Below are positions 1-8,725 of a stretch of 64,000 nucleotides of DNA, piece by piece (position 1 is the first letter of the stretch; the number at the start of each line of letters is the position of its first letter). Under the pieces are notes generated by a model, which ran no database searches, was not told the DNA's origin, and worked only from the letters and a program-made list of their open reading frames with translations. The stretch comes from VXMT01 sp965204835 (GTDB lineage Bacteria > Chloroflexota > Dehalococcoidia > UBA2979). Location: assembly GCA_965204835.1 (NCBI GenBank), contig OZ242017.1, positions 1,736,001-1,800,000 of the forward strand, given 5' to 3'. Both the position numbers and the translations under genes were made by a program.

Positions 1-1
1 G

Positions 2-283
2 GGCGCCGGGCCGAGCGCACGGCGGGCGGCGGCGTGGCTCGATCCGGCGCGGCAGCGGCTGTTGCAGCGCGCGCTCCGGCGGTGGGAGCGCACGCGCCCG
101 CCGCTCGACGCCCGAGCGCTGGAGCGCCTGGGCGTGCGGCCCGGCCCGGAGATGGGCGTGTGGCTGCGGCGGTTGCGTCGGCAGCGCTACCTCGGCACCC
201 TGAGCAGCGCCGCCGCCGCCCGAGGGCTCGTCCGCGCGGCACTCGCGCGCGATCGCGGCGACGGCCGCGGGGGAGCACCATGA
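2..283 (+). CDS. C-terminal end of a CCA-adding enzyme / poly(A) polymerase family protein (5' partial)
   Basis: The reading frame is open from the left edge to a TGA at 281-283, so only the last 93 residues are present. The stretch RPPLDARALERLGVRPGPEM is the usual C-terminal pattern of class II tRNA nucleotidyltransferases (a PLL-GRDL-LG-PPGP type motif followed by a short helical tail), which add or repair the CCA end of tRNAs. The catalytic head domain lies outside the window, so the family call rests on this tail only. Two of the three tRNA genes further on encode their own CCA, so a repair role is possible. Confidence 0.5.
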   Translation, partial: GAGPSARRAAAWLDPARQRLLQRALRRWERTRPPLDARALERLGVRPGPEMGVWLRRLRRQRYLGTLSSAAAARGLVRAALARDRGDGRGGAP

Positions 284-342
284 CCAAGCCTCGACCCCGG
301 CGACGATGGCGCGTCCGCCGCGTGGAGCGGGACTGACGGCCC

Positions 343-654
343 GTGGCAGGTCGCGACCGCCGACGCCGCACGCAGCGCCGCGAGGTGCGCCGCGGGCAGT
401 CGCTCCCCGCGCCGGTCGCGCGCGTGTTCCGCGGCATCCCGGTCACCCGGCTCGGGCTGCTCGTGTTGCTGCTCTTCGGGTTCTGGATCGGCCGCGTGGC
501 GGCGATCGTCCCGGGCGACGGCGTCGAGATCGTCGTGGCGGCCATCAGCGCGGTCGCGCTGGCGCTGTGGTACCGCCGCCGCGCGCGCGAGTACATGCGT
601 ATGCGCGCCGAGTCGAGGGAGCGCCGGGACGGCGCTCGCGACGGCGGAGGGTAA
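343..654 (+). CDS. Small two-helix membrane protein of unknown function
   Basis: This is a GTG-started protein of 103 residues. A basic N-terminus (about residues 1-30, rich in R) is followed by two hydrophobic segments, about residues 36-56 (LGLLVLLLFGFWIG) and 62-77 (EIVVAAISAVALALWY), then a basic tail. This is the form of a helical hairpin with both ends in the cytoplasm. It ends three bases before the carbonic anhydrase start, so the two are probably co-transcribed. I do not recognise a family. Confidence 0.5.
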   Translation: MAGRDRRRRTQRREVRRGQSLPAPVARVFRGIPVTRLGLLVLLLFGFWIGRVAAIVPGDGVEIVVAAISAVALALWYRRRAREYMRMRAESRERRDGARDGGG

Positions 655-657
655 GTC

Positions 658-1323
658 GTGAGTTGGAGCTACGAGGGCGCCACGGGACCGGAGCGCTGGG
701 CGTCGCTGGCCGAGGCCTACGCCGACTGCGCCGGACGGCAGCAGTCGCCGATCGACATCGCGGGGCACGTCGAGGGCGACGCCGCACCCCTCGAGTTCTC
801 GTACGCCACACCGGCCAGCGCCGCCCGCAACGACGGCGTGTTCGTGCACGTCGACTACCCCGAGGGCAACTCGCTGCTCCGCGAGGGGCGGACCTACGGA
901 CTGCGCTCGATGCACATGCACGCGCCCTCGGAGCACACGATCGAGGGCGAGCAGTTCGCGGCCGAGCTGCACCTGGTCCACGCGGACGCGGACGGCAGCC
1001 TGGCCGTGGTCGGCCTGCTCTTTGCGCTCGGCGAGGCGAGCCCTGCCGTGCAGGCGCTCCTCGACGCGGCCCCGGCCGCAGGCGAGACCGTCGAGGACGG
1101 CGTGAGCGTCGAGCCCGGTGCGTACGTGCCGGACGACCCGGCCTGCTACCGCTACGACGGATCGCTGACCACGCCGCCGTGCAGCGAGGGCGTCGCGTGG
1201 CACGTCGTGCGCGAGGTGCGGACGATCTCGCGGCAGCAGGTCGACGCGCTGGTCACGAATGGTGGCGGCGCGACCAACCGCCCGGTCCAGCCCGTCCACG
1301 GCCGCGTGATCACACTCGCCTGA
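658..1323 (+). CDS. Alpha-class carbonic anhydrase, cytoplasmic form
   Basis: It catalyses CO2 + H2O to bicarbonate and a proton. The alpha-class signature is complete: QQSPIDI near residues 28-34, SMHMHAPSEH (zinc ligands H86 and H88), AELHLVH (third zinc ligand H105), and the C-terminal LTTPPCSEGV motif. Length is 221 residues. There is no signal peptide, whereas most bacterial alpha enzymes are exported, so it likely works inside the cell. It could supply bicarbonate to biotin-dependent carboxylases such as the one encoded at 34-36 kb, but that link is inference. Confidence 0.93.
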   Translation: MSWSYEGATGPERWASLAEAYADCAGRQQSPIDIAGHVEGDAAPLEFSYATPASAARNDGVFVHVDYPEGNSLLREGRTYGLRSMHMHAPSEHTIEGEQFAAELHLVHADADGSLAVVGLLFALGEASPAVQALLDAAPAAGETVEDGVSVEPGAYVPDDPACYRYDGSLTTPPCSEGVAWHVVREVRTISRQQVDALVTNGGGATNRPVQPVHGRVITLA

Positions 1324-1329
1324 GGGCCC

Positions 1330-1833
1330 TCACGACCGCCTCGGACGCCGACGGCGGCGACGCCGGGGCAACTCGAACCACGTAGCGCCGTCGCCGCGGT
1401 CGTCGCCTCGCAGCGGGACGTAGCCGACGCGCAGCCAGAAGTACATGCCGTGGCCGTTGCTCCGGGGCGCCGAGGCCTGGAACGCCCGCACGCCGTCACG
1501 GCGCAGGCGCCGCTCCGCGGCGAAGACCGCGCGGATGCCGAGGCTGCCACCTCGCCGCTCCGGCACGATCGCCACCCCGACGGTCGCCGTCCCCTCCGCC
1601 GGGTGGTCGCGCCGCACGGTCAGCAGCCCGGCGTGCTCGCCACCGGCGCGCACGAGGAAGCACTCGGTGCCGGGCGCAGGCTCAGGCAGCGGGCCGTCGT
1701 AGCGGCGTCCGACGCCGTCGCGCAGCGCCTGCTCGATGGCGGGGCACGCCGCGAGCGCGTCGTCGAGCGTCGTTGCGCGGAGCACCACGCCGAAGCCGCG
1801 CGCCCAGAGCGTGCCGATCGCGCGGTCAGGCAT
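1330..1833 (-). CDS. GNAT-family N-acetyltransferase
   Basis: The start is the ATG at 1831-1833, which overlaps the dinG stop by 8 bases, so it is translationally coupled to dinG; longer upstream extensions would read through dinG in another frame. The 167-residue product has the GNAT layout: a beta strand with VGVAIVPERRGGSLG (acetyl-CoA pyrophosphate loop region), an amphipathic helix, and a late GHGMYFWLRVGYVPL motif. The tail is very arginine-rich. Substrate cannot be told from the sequence. Confidence 0.75.
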   Translation of the reverse strand: MPDRAIGTLWARGFGVVLRATTLDDALAACPAIEQALRDGVGRRYDGPLPEPAPGTECFLVRAGGEHAGLLTVRRDHPAEGTATVGVAIVPERRGGSLGIRAVFAAERRLRRDGVRAFQASAPRSNGHGMYFWLRVGYVPLRGDDRGDGATWFELPRRRRRRRPRRS

Positions 1834-4651
1834 CGGCCGCGTCGAGCCAGTCGGCGATCGCGCCGCCCACCTCGCTGGTCGGCAGCACGAGCCGCTCGCA
1901 GTCCGGCAGGGCGTCGAGGAAGATCGAGCCGTAGTCGCGGCTGAGCACGCGGCGGTCGAGCAGGAGGAAGACGCCACGGTCCTCGGAGGACCGGATCAGG
2001 CGCCCAAAGCCCTGGCGGAAGCGCAGCACGGCCTGCGGCAGCGTGTAGTCGGCGAAGGGATCGTCGTACTGCGCCCCCCTCGCGGCGTGGATCGGGTCCG
2101 TCGGCACGGGGAACGGCAGCCGCGCGACGGCGAGCTGCGAGAGCGCCGGGCCGCGCACATCGACGCCCTCCCAGAACGACGCTGTGCCGAGCACGAGCGA
2201 GCGCGGCCGGTCCGCGAGCGCACGCAGCAGCCGCGCCGGCCCGCCGTCGACGTCGTGCGCAAGCACGGCGATGTCGTCGACGGACAGCCGCCCGCGCAGC
2301 GCGTCGGCGGCGGATCGCACACCGCCGTGCGAGGTGAACAGCGAGAGCGTGCGCCCGCCCGCGGCGCGCGTCGCCGCCGCGAGGGCGTCGTGCGCGCCCA
2401 TCGCGTAGCCGGGCGCCTCCGGCTCGGGCACGTCCTCGAGCACGAGCACGAGCGCGGCGCGGCGGTAGTCGAACGGCGACCCCACGTCGAGCGTGTCGGG
2501 CTCGAATAACCCGAGCCCGCGGACCGAGTAGGCGAACGAGCCGCCGCTGCTGAGCGTCGCGCTCGTCGCGAGGACGGAGTCGCGGCGGGCGTAGAGCTCG
2601 TCGGTGAGCCGCGGACCCACGTCGAGCGGCGCGACGCGGACGCGGGGGCCGCGCCCGCCGGCGCTGAGCCAGACGATCTGCTCGGGGTCGGCGCGCTGCA
2701 CGGCCTCGCGCAGCGTCGCGGCGTGGAGCGCCGCGGCGTCGCGCGTCCGCACGAGGCCCGTGCGCAGGCCTTCGAGGGTCGTCGCGCTGCCCTCCGGCTG
2801 CGCCTCGACGGCCTCGCGCGCCTGGTCGAGGCGGCGCGCAAGCTCGTCGGTGGCGAGCTCAGCGTGCAGCGCGGCCTCCTCGACGTCGCCCCACAGGGGC
2901 TGCGCGCGGCGGCCCGGCGTGATCGAGACGCGCTGGTCGGTGTCCTGCTCGGCGAACTCCTCGATGTAGCCGAGCAGCGCGGCCTCGAGGTCCGGGATGC
3001 GGGCGTCGACGCGCGCCGCCGCGGTGGCGACGTCGTCGGCGAGGGCCGCGAGCCCGGCGGCCGGGGAGAGCGGCATCGGGTCGAGCATGGCGGCGGTGCG
3101 CAGCGCACCGGCGAGGCTGCCCGAGGCGCGGCCGGTGGTCCCCGCGTCCTCGACCAGCGCCGACAGCTCCGGGGTGCCGACGGCCCCGCTGAACTGGTTC
3201 GTAGCGACCGCCTCCAGGCGGTGCGCCTCGTCGACCACGAGGTGGTGGAACGGCGGCAACACCTGGTCGTCGCTGGCCGCGTTGGCGAGGAGCAGCGCGT
3301 GGTTCACGACCACGACGTGCGCGGCGGCGGCCTCGGCGCGGGCGCGCTGCAGGAAGCAGCTGCCCTCACGCACGAACGCGCAGCGCCTCGCGAGGCAGTC
3401 GTTCGAGTCGGCCGAGAGCGCCTGCCAGCTCGGGCGCTCGTCGTTACGCAGGTAGAGCTCGGAGACCTCGCCACGCTCGGTGCCGTCGAGCCAGACGGCG
3501 ACGCGGCCGAGGACGCGAGCCTCGGCCGGCGTGATCTCGTCGGCGGCATCGACCGACTGCGTCCAGCGCTCCATGCAGAGGTAGTTGGCGCGCCCCTTGA
3601 GCACGGCCGCGCGGAGCGTGCCCGGCGCGGCGCCCTCGGCGCGCTCGACGACGGCCGCGGCGGCCGGCAGGTCGCGCGCCGCGAGTTGCTCCTGGAGGTT
3701 GAGCGTCTGCGTCGAGACGACGACACGGTCGTCGTTACGCAGCGCGTGCAGCAGCGCGGGCAGCAGGTACGCCAGCGACTTGCCCGTGCCCGTGCCGGCC
3801 TCGACGGCGAGGTGCCCGGCGTGCGCGATGTTCGCCGCGACCGCGCGCGCCATCGCGGTCTGGCCCGCGCGCGCCTCGAAGTGCGGGAGCAGGTCGGGCG
3901 ATCGCGCGGCCTCCTCGAAGAGCCGCTCGACGTCCTCGTCCTGCACCACGCGCGGCTCATCCTCCGCGCCGAGCTGCAGCGCGGATGGGAGCGGCGCCGG
4001 TACCGGCCGGCCCAGCGTCGACGGCGCACCGCTCGCGGGTCCCTCGGCGTCGCGGGCCGCGAGTGCGTCCTCGAACAGCGGGGCGAGCGCCCATCCGGCG
4101 CGCGCCGCGAGCGAGGCGAGGTCACGCAGCGCGCGCGACGAGAGCGCGTCGATGCGGTCGAGGAGCCGCAGCATCACCTCAGCGGTCGCCTCGGCGTCCG
4201 GGAGCGCGCGGTGGTGCTGGTCCAGACGAACGCCCAGCGCGGCGGCGAGGGAGCCGAGGTCGAGCCGGTCCGAGGTGGGCAGCACCACCGACGCCAGCTC
4301 GTAGGTGTCGAGGCTGGGGCCGGGCATCGGCGCGCCCGCCTCCGTGAGGAACCCGAGGTCGAACGCGACGTTGTGGCCGACGAGCGGCCGGCCGCCGGCG
4401 AAGACGGCGAACTCGGAGACCGCGCGCGCGGGCGGTGGCGCGTCGCGCACGTCCTCGTCGGTGATCGAGGTCATGAGCCGGATGCCGGGCGGGATGCGCA
4501 CACCCGGGCGCACGAGCGTCTCGAAGCGGTCGGTCACGCCCTCGCGGCCGAAGCGGACCGCGCCGATCTCGATGATGCGGTCCTTCGAGGCGTCGAGGCC
4601 GGTGGTCTCGAGGTCGACGGCGACGAACTCGGGGTGGGGCCTGGCAGGCAT
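1826..4651 (-). CDS. dinG: DinG-family helicase with N-terminal DnaQ-like exonuclease domain
   Basis: A 941-residue protein with two parts. Residues about 1-165 are a DEDD 3'-5' exonuclease (AVDLETTGL near residue 12, then GHNVAFDLGFL and HRALPDAEAT). The rest is an XPD/DinG superfamily 2 helicase: Walker A GTGTGKSLAYLLPAL near residue 287, VVDEAHRLE (DEAH box) near residue 475, and a C-terminal helicase lobe. Four cysteines lie between these motifs (NYLCME, DCLARRC, GSCFL), the place where XPD-type enzymes bind a 4Fe-4S cluster. The exonuclease fusion is the form known from Firmicutes. It probably unwinds and trims damaged or R-loop-bearing DNA. Confidence 0.93.
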   Translation of the reverse strand: MPARPHPEFVAVDLETTGLDASKDRIIEIGAVRFGREGVTDRFETLVRPGVRIPPGIRLMTSITDEDVRDAPPPARAVSEFAVFAGGRPLVGHNVAFDLGFLTEAGAPMPGPSLDTYELASVVLPTSDRLDLGSLAAALGVRLDQHHRALPDAEATAEVMLRLLDRIDALSSRALRDLASLAARAGWALAPLFEDALAARDAEGPASGAPSTLGRPVPAPLPSALQLGAEDEPRVVQDEDVERLFEEAARSPDLLPHFEARAGQTAMARAVAANIAHAGHLAVEAGTGTGKSLAYLLPALLHALRNDDRVVVSTQTLNLQEQLAARDLPAAAAVVERAEGAAPGTLRAAVLKGRANYLCMERWTQSVDAADEITPAEARVLGRVAVWLDGTERGEVSELYLRNDERPSWQALSADSNDCLARRCAFVREGSCFLQRARAEAAAAHVVVVNHALLLANAASDDQVLPPFHHLVVDEAHRLEAVATNQFSGAVGTPELSALVEDAGTTGRASGSLAGALRTAAMLDPMPLSPAAGLAALADDVATAAARVDARIPDLEAALLGYIEEFAEQDTDQRVSITPGRRAQPLWGDVEEAALHAELATDELARRLDQAREAVEAQPEGSATTLEGLRTGLVRTRDAAALHAATLREAVQRADPEQIVWLSAGGRGPRVRVAPLDVGPRLTDELYARRDSVLATSATLSSGGSFAYSVRGLGLFEPDTLDVGSPFDYRRAALVLVLEDVPEPEAPGYAMGAHDALAAATRAAGGRTLSLFTSHGGVRSAADALRGRLSVDDIAVLAHDVDGGPARLLRALADRPRSLVLGTASFWEGVDVRGPALSQLAVARLPFPVPTDPIHAARGAQYDDPFADYTLPQAVLRFRQGFGRLIRSSEDRGVFLLLDRRVLSRDYGSIFLDALPDCERLVLPTSEVGGAIADWLDAADA

Positions 4652-4700
4652 CAGGGCACCGGAGAATGCGGGGAGTGGTCGTGGGCGGTCAGCCCGAGGC

Positions 4701-5474
4701 TCACGCGGTGACGGCGGCGACCGCCTCGATGGCGCCCTGCTCGAAGCGGACGAACTGCTCGCCGGGCGGCTCGTCGACCATCCGCAGGGCGGCTCCGAAG
4801 CGGCCGGCGTGGAGCTCGTTCAGCAGGTCATCGGCGCTGGTCACCTCGCGCTCGAAGGCGGTGGCGTAGTAGCCGATGCCGCTCTCGGAGTGGGCGTCGC
4901 TGCCGCCGGTGGTGGGCTTGCCGAGGACACGAGCGACCTCGAGTGCGAAGTAGTTCTCGCGCGGCGTGTTGCAGCCGTTGGCGACCTCGATGGCGTCGGC
5001 GAACTGGAACACGGGAAGCTCGGCGGCCTGCTCGGGGGTGAGGTCGAACGGCTTGCCGTTGGTGCGCATCGCCGTGACCTCGTCGAAGACGTGGCGGAAC
5101 GGGTGGCACACGACGAGGTAGCCGCCGACGGCGTCCAGGGCCTGGCGCAGCGCCTCGGCGCGGCGGATGCCGCCGATGTAGGACTGGAGGCCGATGGCGG
5201 TCATGTGGCCGAGGTCCGTGGAGACCTCCATGCCGAAGTTGATGAAGAACGGCGTGTCGGCGTGGCGTTCCAGGAACCCCTGCCGTTCCCACGGGTCCCA
5301 CATCTTGTCGTGCTCGGTGATGTTGGCGCCGGTCAGGCCCGCCTCGGGCCCGAGCAGCATGAGCTTCTCGGGCTTCAGCATGCTGTCGGACGAAGCCACC
5401 GCAGTGTGGAGGTGCATGTCTATCACGCTGGCCTGCGGCGCTTTAGTGAGTTCCAGGGTTGGGCTCCCGTGCAT
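4701..5474 (-). CDS. PHP-domain metal-dependent phosphoesterase
   Basis: The 257-residue product starts at the ATG at 5472-5474. It has the PHP metal-site pattern: VIDMHLHTA near the start, an ANITEHDKM segment, VCHPFRH in the middle and GGSDAHSESG late. The family hydrolyses phosphoester bonds in nucleotides, DNA ends or small metabolites. It lies 49 bases upstream of dinG on the same strand, which hints at a role in nucleic-acid metabolism, but the substrate is unknown. Confidence 0.85.
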   Translation of the reverse strand: MHGSPTLELTKAPQASVIDMHLHTAVASSDSMLKPEKLMLLGPEAGLTGANITEHDKMWDPWERQGFLERHADTPFFINFGMEVSTDLGHMTAIGLQSYIGGIRRAEALRQALDAVGGYLVVCHPFRHVFDEVTAMRTNGKPFDLTPEQAAELPVFQFADAIEVANGCNTPRENYFALEVARVLGKPTTGGSDAHSESGIGYYATAFEREVTSADDLLNELHAGRFGAALRMVDEPPGEQFVRFEQGAIEAVAAVTA

Positions 5475-5602
5475 CAGAGTCCGGCGCGCAGGCCGGCACC
5501 GCGAGTCTACGTGATGGTGTACGTCACGGGCTATACCCCGCATTGCATCACTGGATCCGTGACTCGAATGACGCCTCGCGCGGGGACAATCCCGTAACCG
5601 AG

Positions 5603-5920
5603 CTACCGGACGGCGTTCACTTCAAGCTGCACTCCCTCATGCCGCTGGATGCAACTGATGACCTCGAACAGGTTGCGGGCGTGGGGATTGCCGGACGGTC
5701 CGAACATGCGCATCAGGCTCTTGGGTTGCTTGTTCGTGAGGGAACCAAGCTCCTCGAATCCGATGGTGGCGTTGATGTAGTCACGCAGGACGATCTTGCC
5801 TGCATCGACGTCTCCCGCAAGCAGGCACTCGACGCCTTCCTTCAGCAGTGCTTCCCGAAAGGCCGGTTCGCGCTGCGCGCGGGCCTTCACCGTCTCTTTG
5901 AAGTCGCGCGTGAGCGGCAT
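5603..5920 (-). CDS. Addiction-module antidote protein, HI1420/HigA-like (no toxin beside it)
   Basis: The 105-residue product starts at the ATG at 5918-5920 after a clear GGAGG. It matches the known antidote pattern MPLTRDFKETV..R...PAFREALL, ECLLAGD, LRDYINATIGFEELG, PKSLMRMFGPSGNP, ARNLFEVI: a short helix-turn-helix DNA-binding protein. In its family it normally follows a RelE-like toxin gene in the same operon. Here only about 100 bases separate it from the next gene upstream and no toxin frame fits, so it appears to be an orphan. Confidence 0.82.
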   Translation of the reverse strand: MPLTRDFKETVKARAQREPAFREALLKEGVECLLAGDVDAGKIVLRDYINATIGFEELGSLTNKQPKSLMRMFGPSGNPHARNLFEVISCIQRHEGVQLEVNAVR

Positions 5921-5964
5921 GTCATACCTCCGACCGCTTGCGACGCTCTCGTGACAGCGCAGCG

Positions 5965-5993
5965 ATAGTAACGAATACGGCACCATCGTCGAA
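5965..5993 (-). promoter_or_regulatory. Putative promoter of the orphan antidote gene
   Basis: On the minus strand a -35-like TTCGAC (5988-5993) and a -10 TACTAT (5965-5970) are spaced 17 bases apart. Start of transcription would fall near 5958, giving a leader of about 38 bases that carries the GGAGG of the antidote gene. This supports independent transcription without a toxin gene in front. Confidence 0.45.
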
Positions 5994-6028
5994 GGTGGCG
6001 GTCGCCTCCGTTTGTGACACCCAGTCGC

Positions 6029-6433
6029 TCACCCACCAAGCAGCGGCAACAGCACGCCGAACGCGAGCGCGGCGACCAGCGCCGTGACCCACATCGCGCG
6101 CGTCATGCGCCCTCGCACGAACCCCGCGGCGATCAGCGCCAGCAGCACGGCGATGTTCACGAAGAAGCGGAAGCGCGCCGGGTCGTCGAGCGACAGGTAC
6201 GCCGCGCCCAGCACCAGCCCGAGCAGCGTCCACGCCAGCATCATCGCGTTCACCACGACGACGCCGAGGAGCGGCAGCGGCACGCTGCGCGCGCCCGCGA
6301 CGCGCTCGCGGGCCTGCACCCACCACTCGGCGTTGCGGCTCATGCTGACCAGCGCGATGCCGGTGGTCGCGAAGGCGGCTGCCGCACCCGAGATGAAGCC
6401 GGCGACGAGCGCGCGGGCTGCCTCGGGGTCCAC
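6029..6433 (-). CDS. Four-helix membrane protein of unknown function
   Basis: A 134-residue product with about four hydrophobic segments: residues 7-29 (ALVAGFISGAAAAFATTGIAL region), 51-78, 86-103 and 112-131. It begins at 6433, directly against the ispE stop, so it belongs to the rsmA-ispE operon. I recognise no family motif. Confidence 0.6.
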   Translation of the reverse strand: MDPEAARALVAGFISGAAAAFATTGIALVSMSRNAEWWVQARERVAGARSVPLPLLGVVVVNAMMLAWTLLGLVLGAAYLSLDDPARFRFFVNIAVLLALIAAGFVRGRMTRAMWVTALVAALAFGVLLPLLGG

Positions 6434-7441
6434 CTACGCCTCCCCGCCTGCAAACTCCCCGTCCGCAGGCTCCTCGACGATGGCGAGCGACTCGGCGCGC
6501 GACAGCGTGCGCGCCGGGAACACCGTCGCGCCCTCGCCCTCGAGGTCGCGCCGCAGCTCGGCGACCTTCGCCCGCTCGTGCGCGAGCAGGAACACCGAGG
6601 GGCCGGCGCCGGTGAGGTGCAGCGGCGCACCGCCCACGACCGCCGCGTATGCGCCGTAATGCGCCAGCAGCTCCGACTCGGTGCGCTCCACGACGTGCTC
6701 GAAGGCGTTCCACAGGTCGGCGGTGGGCGGCGGCGCGCCGCGTTCGAGGCGGTGCGCGATGCGGTGCGAGCGCTCGCCGTGGCTGAGGTCGTGCGGCTGC
6801 ACGGCGGCGAAGCGTCGCGCCGTCTTGTTCGGCGGCGAGGGCACGGGCGGCACGAGCACGAGCAGCCGCAGCGGCCGCAGGTCGCGCAGCGGCTCGACGA
6901 TCTCGCCGCGCCCCGTGCACCGCGCCGAGCCGCCGTGGAGGAAGAACGGTACGTCCGAACCCAGCTGCGCGCCGACCTCGGCCAGCCGCGCGGCCGGCCA
7001 GCCGAGGCCCCACAGCCGGTCGAGCCCGCGCAGCACCGCCGCGGCGTCCGACGAGCCGCCGCCGAGGCCGGCAGCGACAGGGATCGCCTTGTCGACCTCG
7101 ATCGCCACGTTGGGCTCGCGTCCCGCGGCGGCGGCGAGCGCTTTCGCGGCCTCGGCGGCCAGCTCGCGCTCCCCCTCGACGGCGGAGGCGTAGCGGCCCG
7201 ACAGCCGCACGTCGAGGCCTTCAGCAGGGCGCAGGCGCACCGTGTCGGCGAGGTCGATGGCCGTCATCACCGTGTCGAGGTCGTGGTAGCCGTCGTCGCG
7301 GCGGCCGAGGATCTCGAGCGTGAGGTTGATCTTCGCCGGCGCGAGCACGCGCAGCCCCGCCGGATAGCCCCCCGTCGAGGACGACCCCGCGGGGTATCCC
7401 CGCGTCGAGAACGAGCCACCGGCCGCGCCCTCAACCGACAT
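6434..7441 (-). CDS. ispE: 4-diphosphocytidyl-2-C-methyl-D-erythritol kinase
   Basis: This enzyme phosphorylates CDP-methylerythritol in the non-mevalonate isoprenoid pathway. The GHMP-kinase landmarks are present: APAKINLTLEILGRRDDGYH, the ATP loop PVAAGLGGGSSDAAAVL near residue 120, and LTGAGPSVF late. The start at 7441 gives 335 residues and overlaps the rsmA stop by 11 bases (ATG ahead of TGA). The rsmA-ispE pair is a common bacterial gene order. The first 30 residues are unusual, holding two copies of an STxGYPAG unit before the kinase fold, so a later start is possible. Confidence 0.93.
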   Translation of the reverse strand: MSVEGAAGGSFSTRGYPAGSSSTGGYPAGLRVLAPAKINLTLEILGRRDDGYHDLDTVMTAIDLADTVRLRPAEGLDVRLSGRYASAVEGERELAAEAAKALAAAAGREPNVAIEVDKAIPVAAGLGGGSSDAAAVLRGLDRLWGLGWPAARLAEVGAQLGSDVPFFLHGGSARCTGRGEIVEPLRDLRPLRLLVLVPPVPSPPNKTARRFAAVQPHDLSHGERSHRIAHRLERGAPPPTADLWNAFEHVVERTESELLAHYGAYAAVVGGAPLHLTGAGPSVFLLAHERAKVAELRRDLEGEGATVFPARTLSRAESLAIVEEPADGEFAGGEA

Positions 7442-8324
7442 CGAGCGCCCCCGGATGGGCGGCCTCGACGTGTGCATGGAGCCGCCGCCAGTCGTCGAGG
7501 TCGAGGTGCTGCGCCCGCCTGGCCGGGTCGATGCCGGCGGCGTCGAGGACGGCGTGGGTCTGCTCGCGGGTGAGGCCGAGCGCGGAGCGCAGGCCGTTGT
7601 GGAGCTGCTTGCGCGGCTCGGCGAAGCCCGCGCGCACGAGGAAGAAGAAGCGAGTCATCTGCTCCGGCGGCAGGCTCACCGCGGGGGCGGGCCGCCGGTC
7701 GATACGCACGACAGCCGACTGCACGTCGGGCTCCGGCCAGAACGCCGACGAGGGCACGTCGAACAGCAGCTCCGGCACGCCGTACGCGCCGATCGAGAGC
7801 GAGAGCACGGACTCCCTGCCGGGGCCGCCGACCATGCGCCGCGCGACCTCGCGCTGCACCATCACCACCAGCCGCCGGGGCGCGGGGTCGGCCTCCAGGA
7901 AGCGCCGGATCACGGGCTGCGTGATGTAGTACGGCAGGTTGCCCGTCATCACGTACGGCGGCTGCGCGCCGCACTCCTCCAGCAGCTCGGCCGGGGTCAC
8001 GTCGAGGATGTCGGCGGGGACGATGCACGCCCCGCTCCCCGCGAGCTGCCGTCGCGCGATCGCCGCGAGCTCTTCGTCGATCTCGACGCCGACGACGCTG
8101 CTCGTGCGCTCCACCAGCTCGCGCGTGAGGCCGCCGGGCCCCACGCCGACTTCGATCACGGTCTCGCCGGGTTCGAGCTCGCAGGCATCGGCGATGCGGG
8201 ACAGCAGCAGCTCGTCGGTGAGGAAGTGCTGGCCGAGCGCCTTGCGCGGCGAGACGCCGAGGCGGCGCAGGAAGTCCGGCGGATCCTCGGGCCGGGCGCG
8301 GCGTCGCGAGCGTGTGGGGGTCAC
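7431..8324 (-). CDS. rsmA: 16S rRNA (adenine-1518/1519-N6)-dimethyltransferase
   Basis: It dimethylates two adjacent adenines in the 3' hairpin of 16S rRNA. Motifs: KALGQHFLTD, the SAM loop VIEVGVGPGGLTREL, VVGVEIDEELAA, and the catalytic NLPYYI. The C-terminal FAEPRKQLHNGL region is typical. I chose the GTG at 8322-8324 because GAGGGGG lies 7 bases upstream and because a longer version would run into the SRP RNA gene. This gives 297 residues, close to the family norm. Confidence 0.95.
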   Translation of the reverse strand: MTPTRSRRRARPEDPPDFLRRLGVSPRKALGQHFLTDELLLSRIADACELEPGETVIEVGVGPGGLTRELVERTSSVVGVEIDEELAAIARRQLAGSGACIVPADILDVTPAELLEECGAQPPYVMTGNLPYYITQPVIRRFLEADPAPRRLVVMVQREVARRMVGGPGRESVLSLSIGAYGVPELLFDVPSSAFWPEPDVQSAVVRIDRRPAPAVSLPPEQMTRFFFLVRAGFAEPRKQLHNGLRSALGLTREQTHAVLDAAGIDPARRAQHLDLDDWRRLHAHVEAAHPGALDVG

Positions 8325-8404
8325 GGCACGCCCCCTCGCGAGGCAGGTCGACGCGCAGGGGCGCGACGGCGCGACGCACGGCGGTGGTGTGCGTGGAGAT
8401 GGTC

Positions 8405-8670
8405 GTGCCCCGCCGTTGAGTTGCACAGCGAGCTTGCGTTCATGAGCCAGCTCAAGCCCGGCGCCCCTGCGGCGCCCGATGTGACCGACGTACCGCTGCT
8501 GCCTTCCGACCCTGACGGGGTTAGCCGGGCATCGCCGCGCAGGACCAGGCTCTCAACGCCGCTTTATGTCGGCAGTCCTCGTGTAACAACCCTCGGGCGG
8601 GCATTCAGCCCCGCTGAGCGGATTGCGGGTAACAGGGCACCGCTAGCTCCCCGCCTAGCACGACCACCCC
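8405..8670 (-). ncRNA. ffs: Large-type bacterial SRP RNA (Alu plus S domain)
   Basis: On the minus strand the S-domain core GTCAGGGTCGGAAGGCAGCAG (split here as GTCAGGGTCGG and AAGGCAGCAG) lies around 8490-8520. Upstream the Alu-type 5' region reads GTGCTAGGCGGGGAGCTAG, then GGTGCCCTGTTACCCGCAAT, as in the long SRP RNAs of Bacillus, Thermus and relatives. The 3' end near 8405-8425 (GCAACTCAACGGCGGGGC) can pair with GCCCGCCCGAGGGTTG near 8595-8610, closing helix 5. Ends are estimated to within about 10 bases. No protein gene fits in this interval. Confidence 0.9.
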
Positions 8671-8725
8671 GATCGTAGGGACGGGGGATGCTCGGCGTCA
8701 AAGCGACGCACGAGTGAGGGTCTCT

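Noticed and set aside
280..336. 18-codon frame rich in Arg after the CCA-enzyme stop (ATGA overlap)
   Set aside because: Too short and of low complexity; no ribosome site or match to a known small protein.
8325..8426. Longer rsmA beginning at 8426
   Set aside because: The extension lies in the 3' end of the SRP RNA and encodes a Pro/Arg-rich stretch unlike RsmA; the GTG at 8324 has a good ribosome site.
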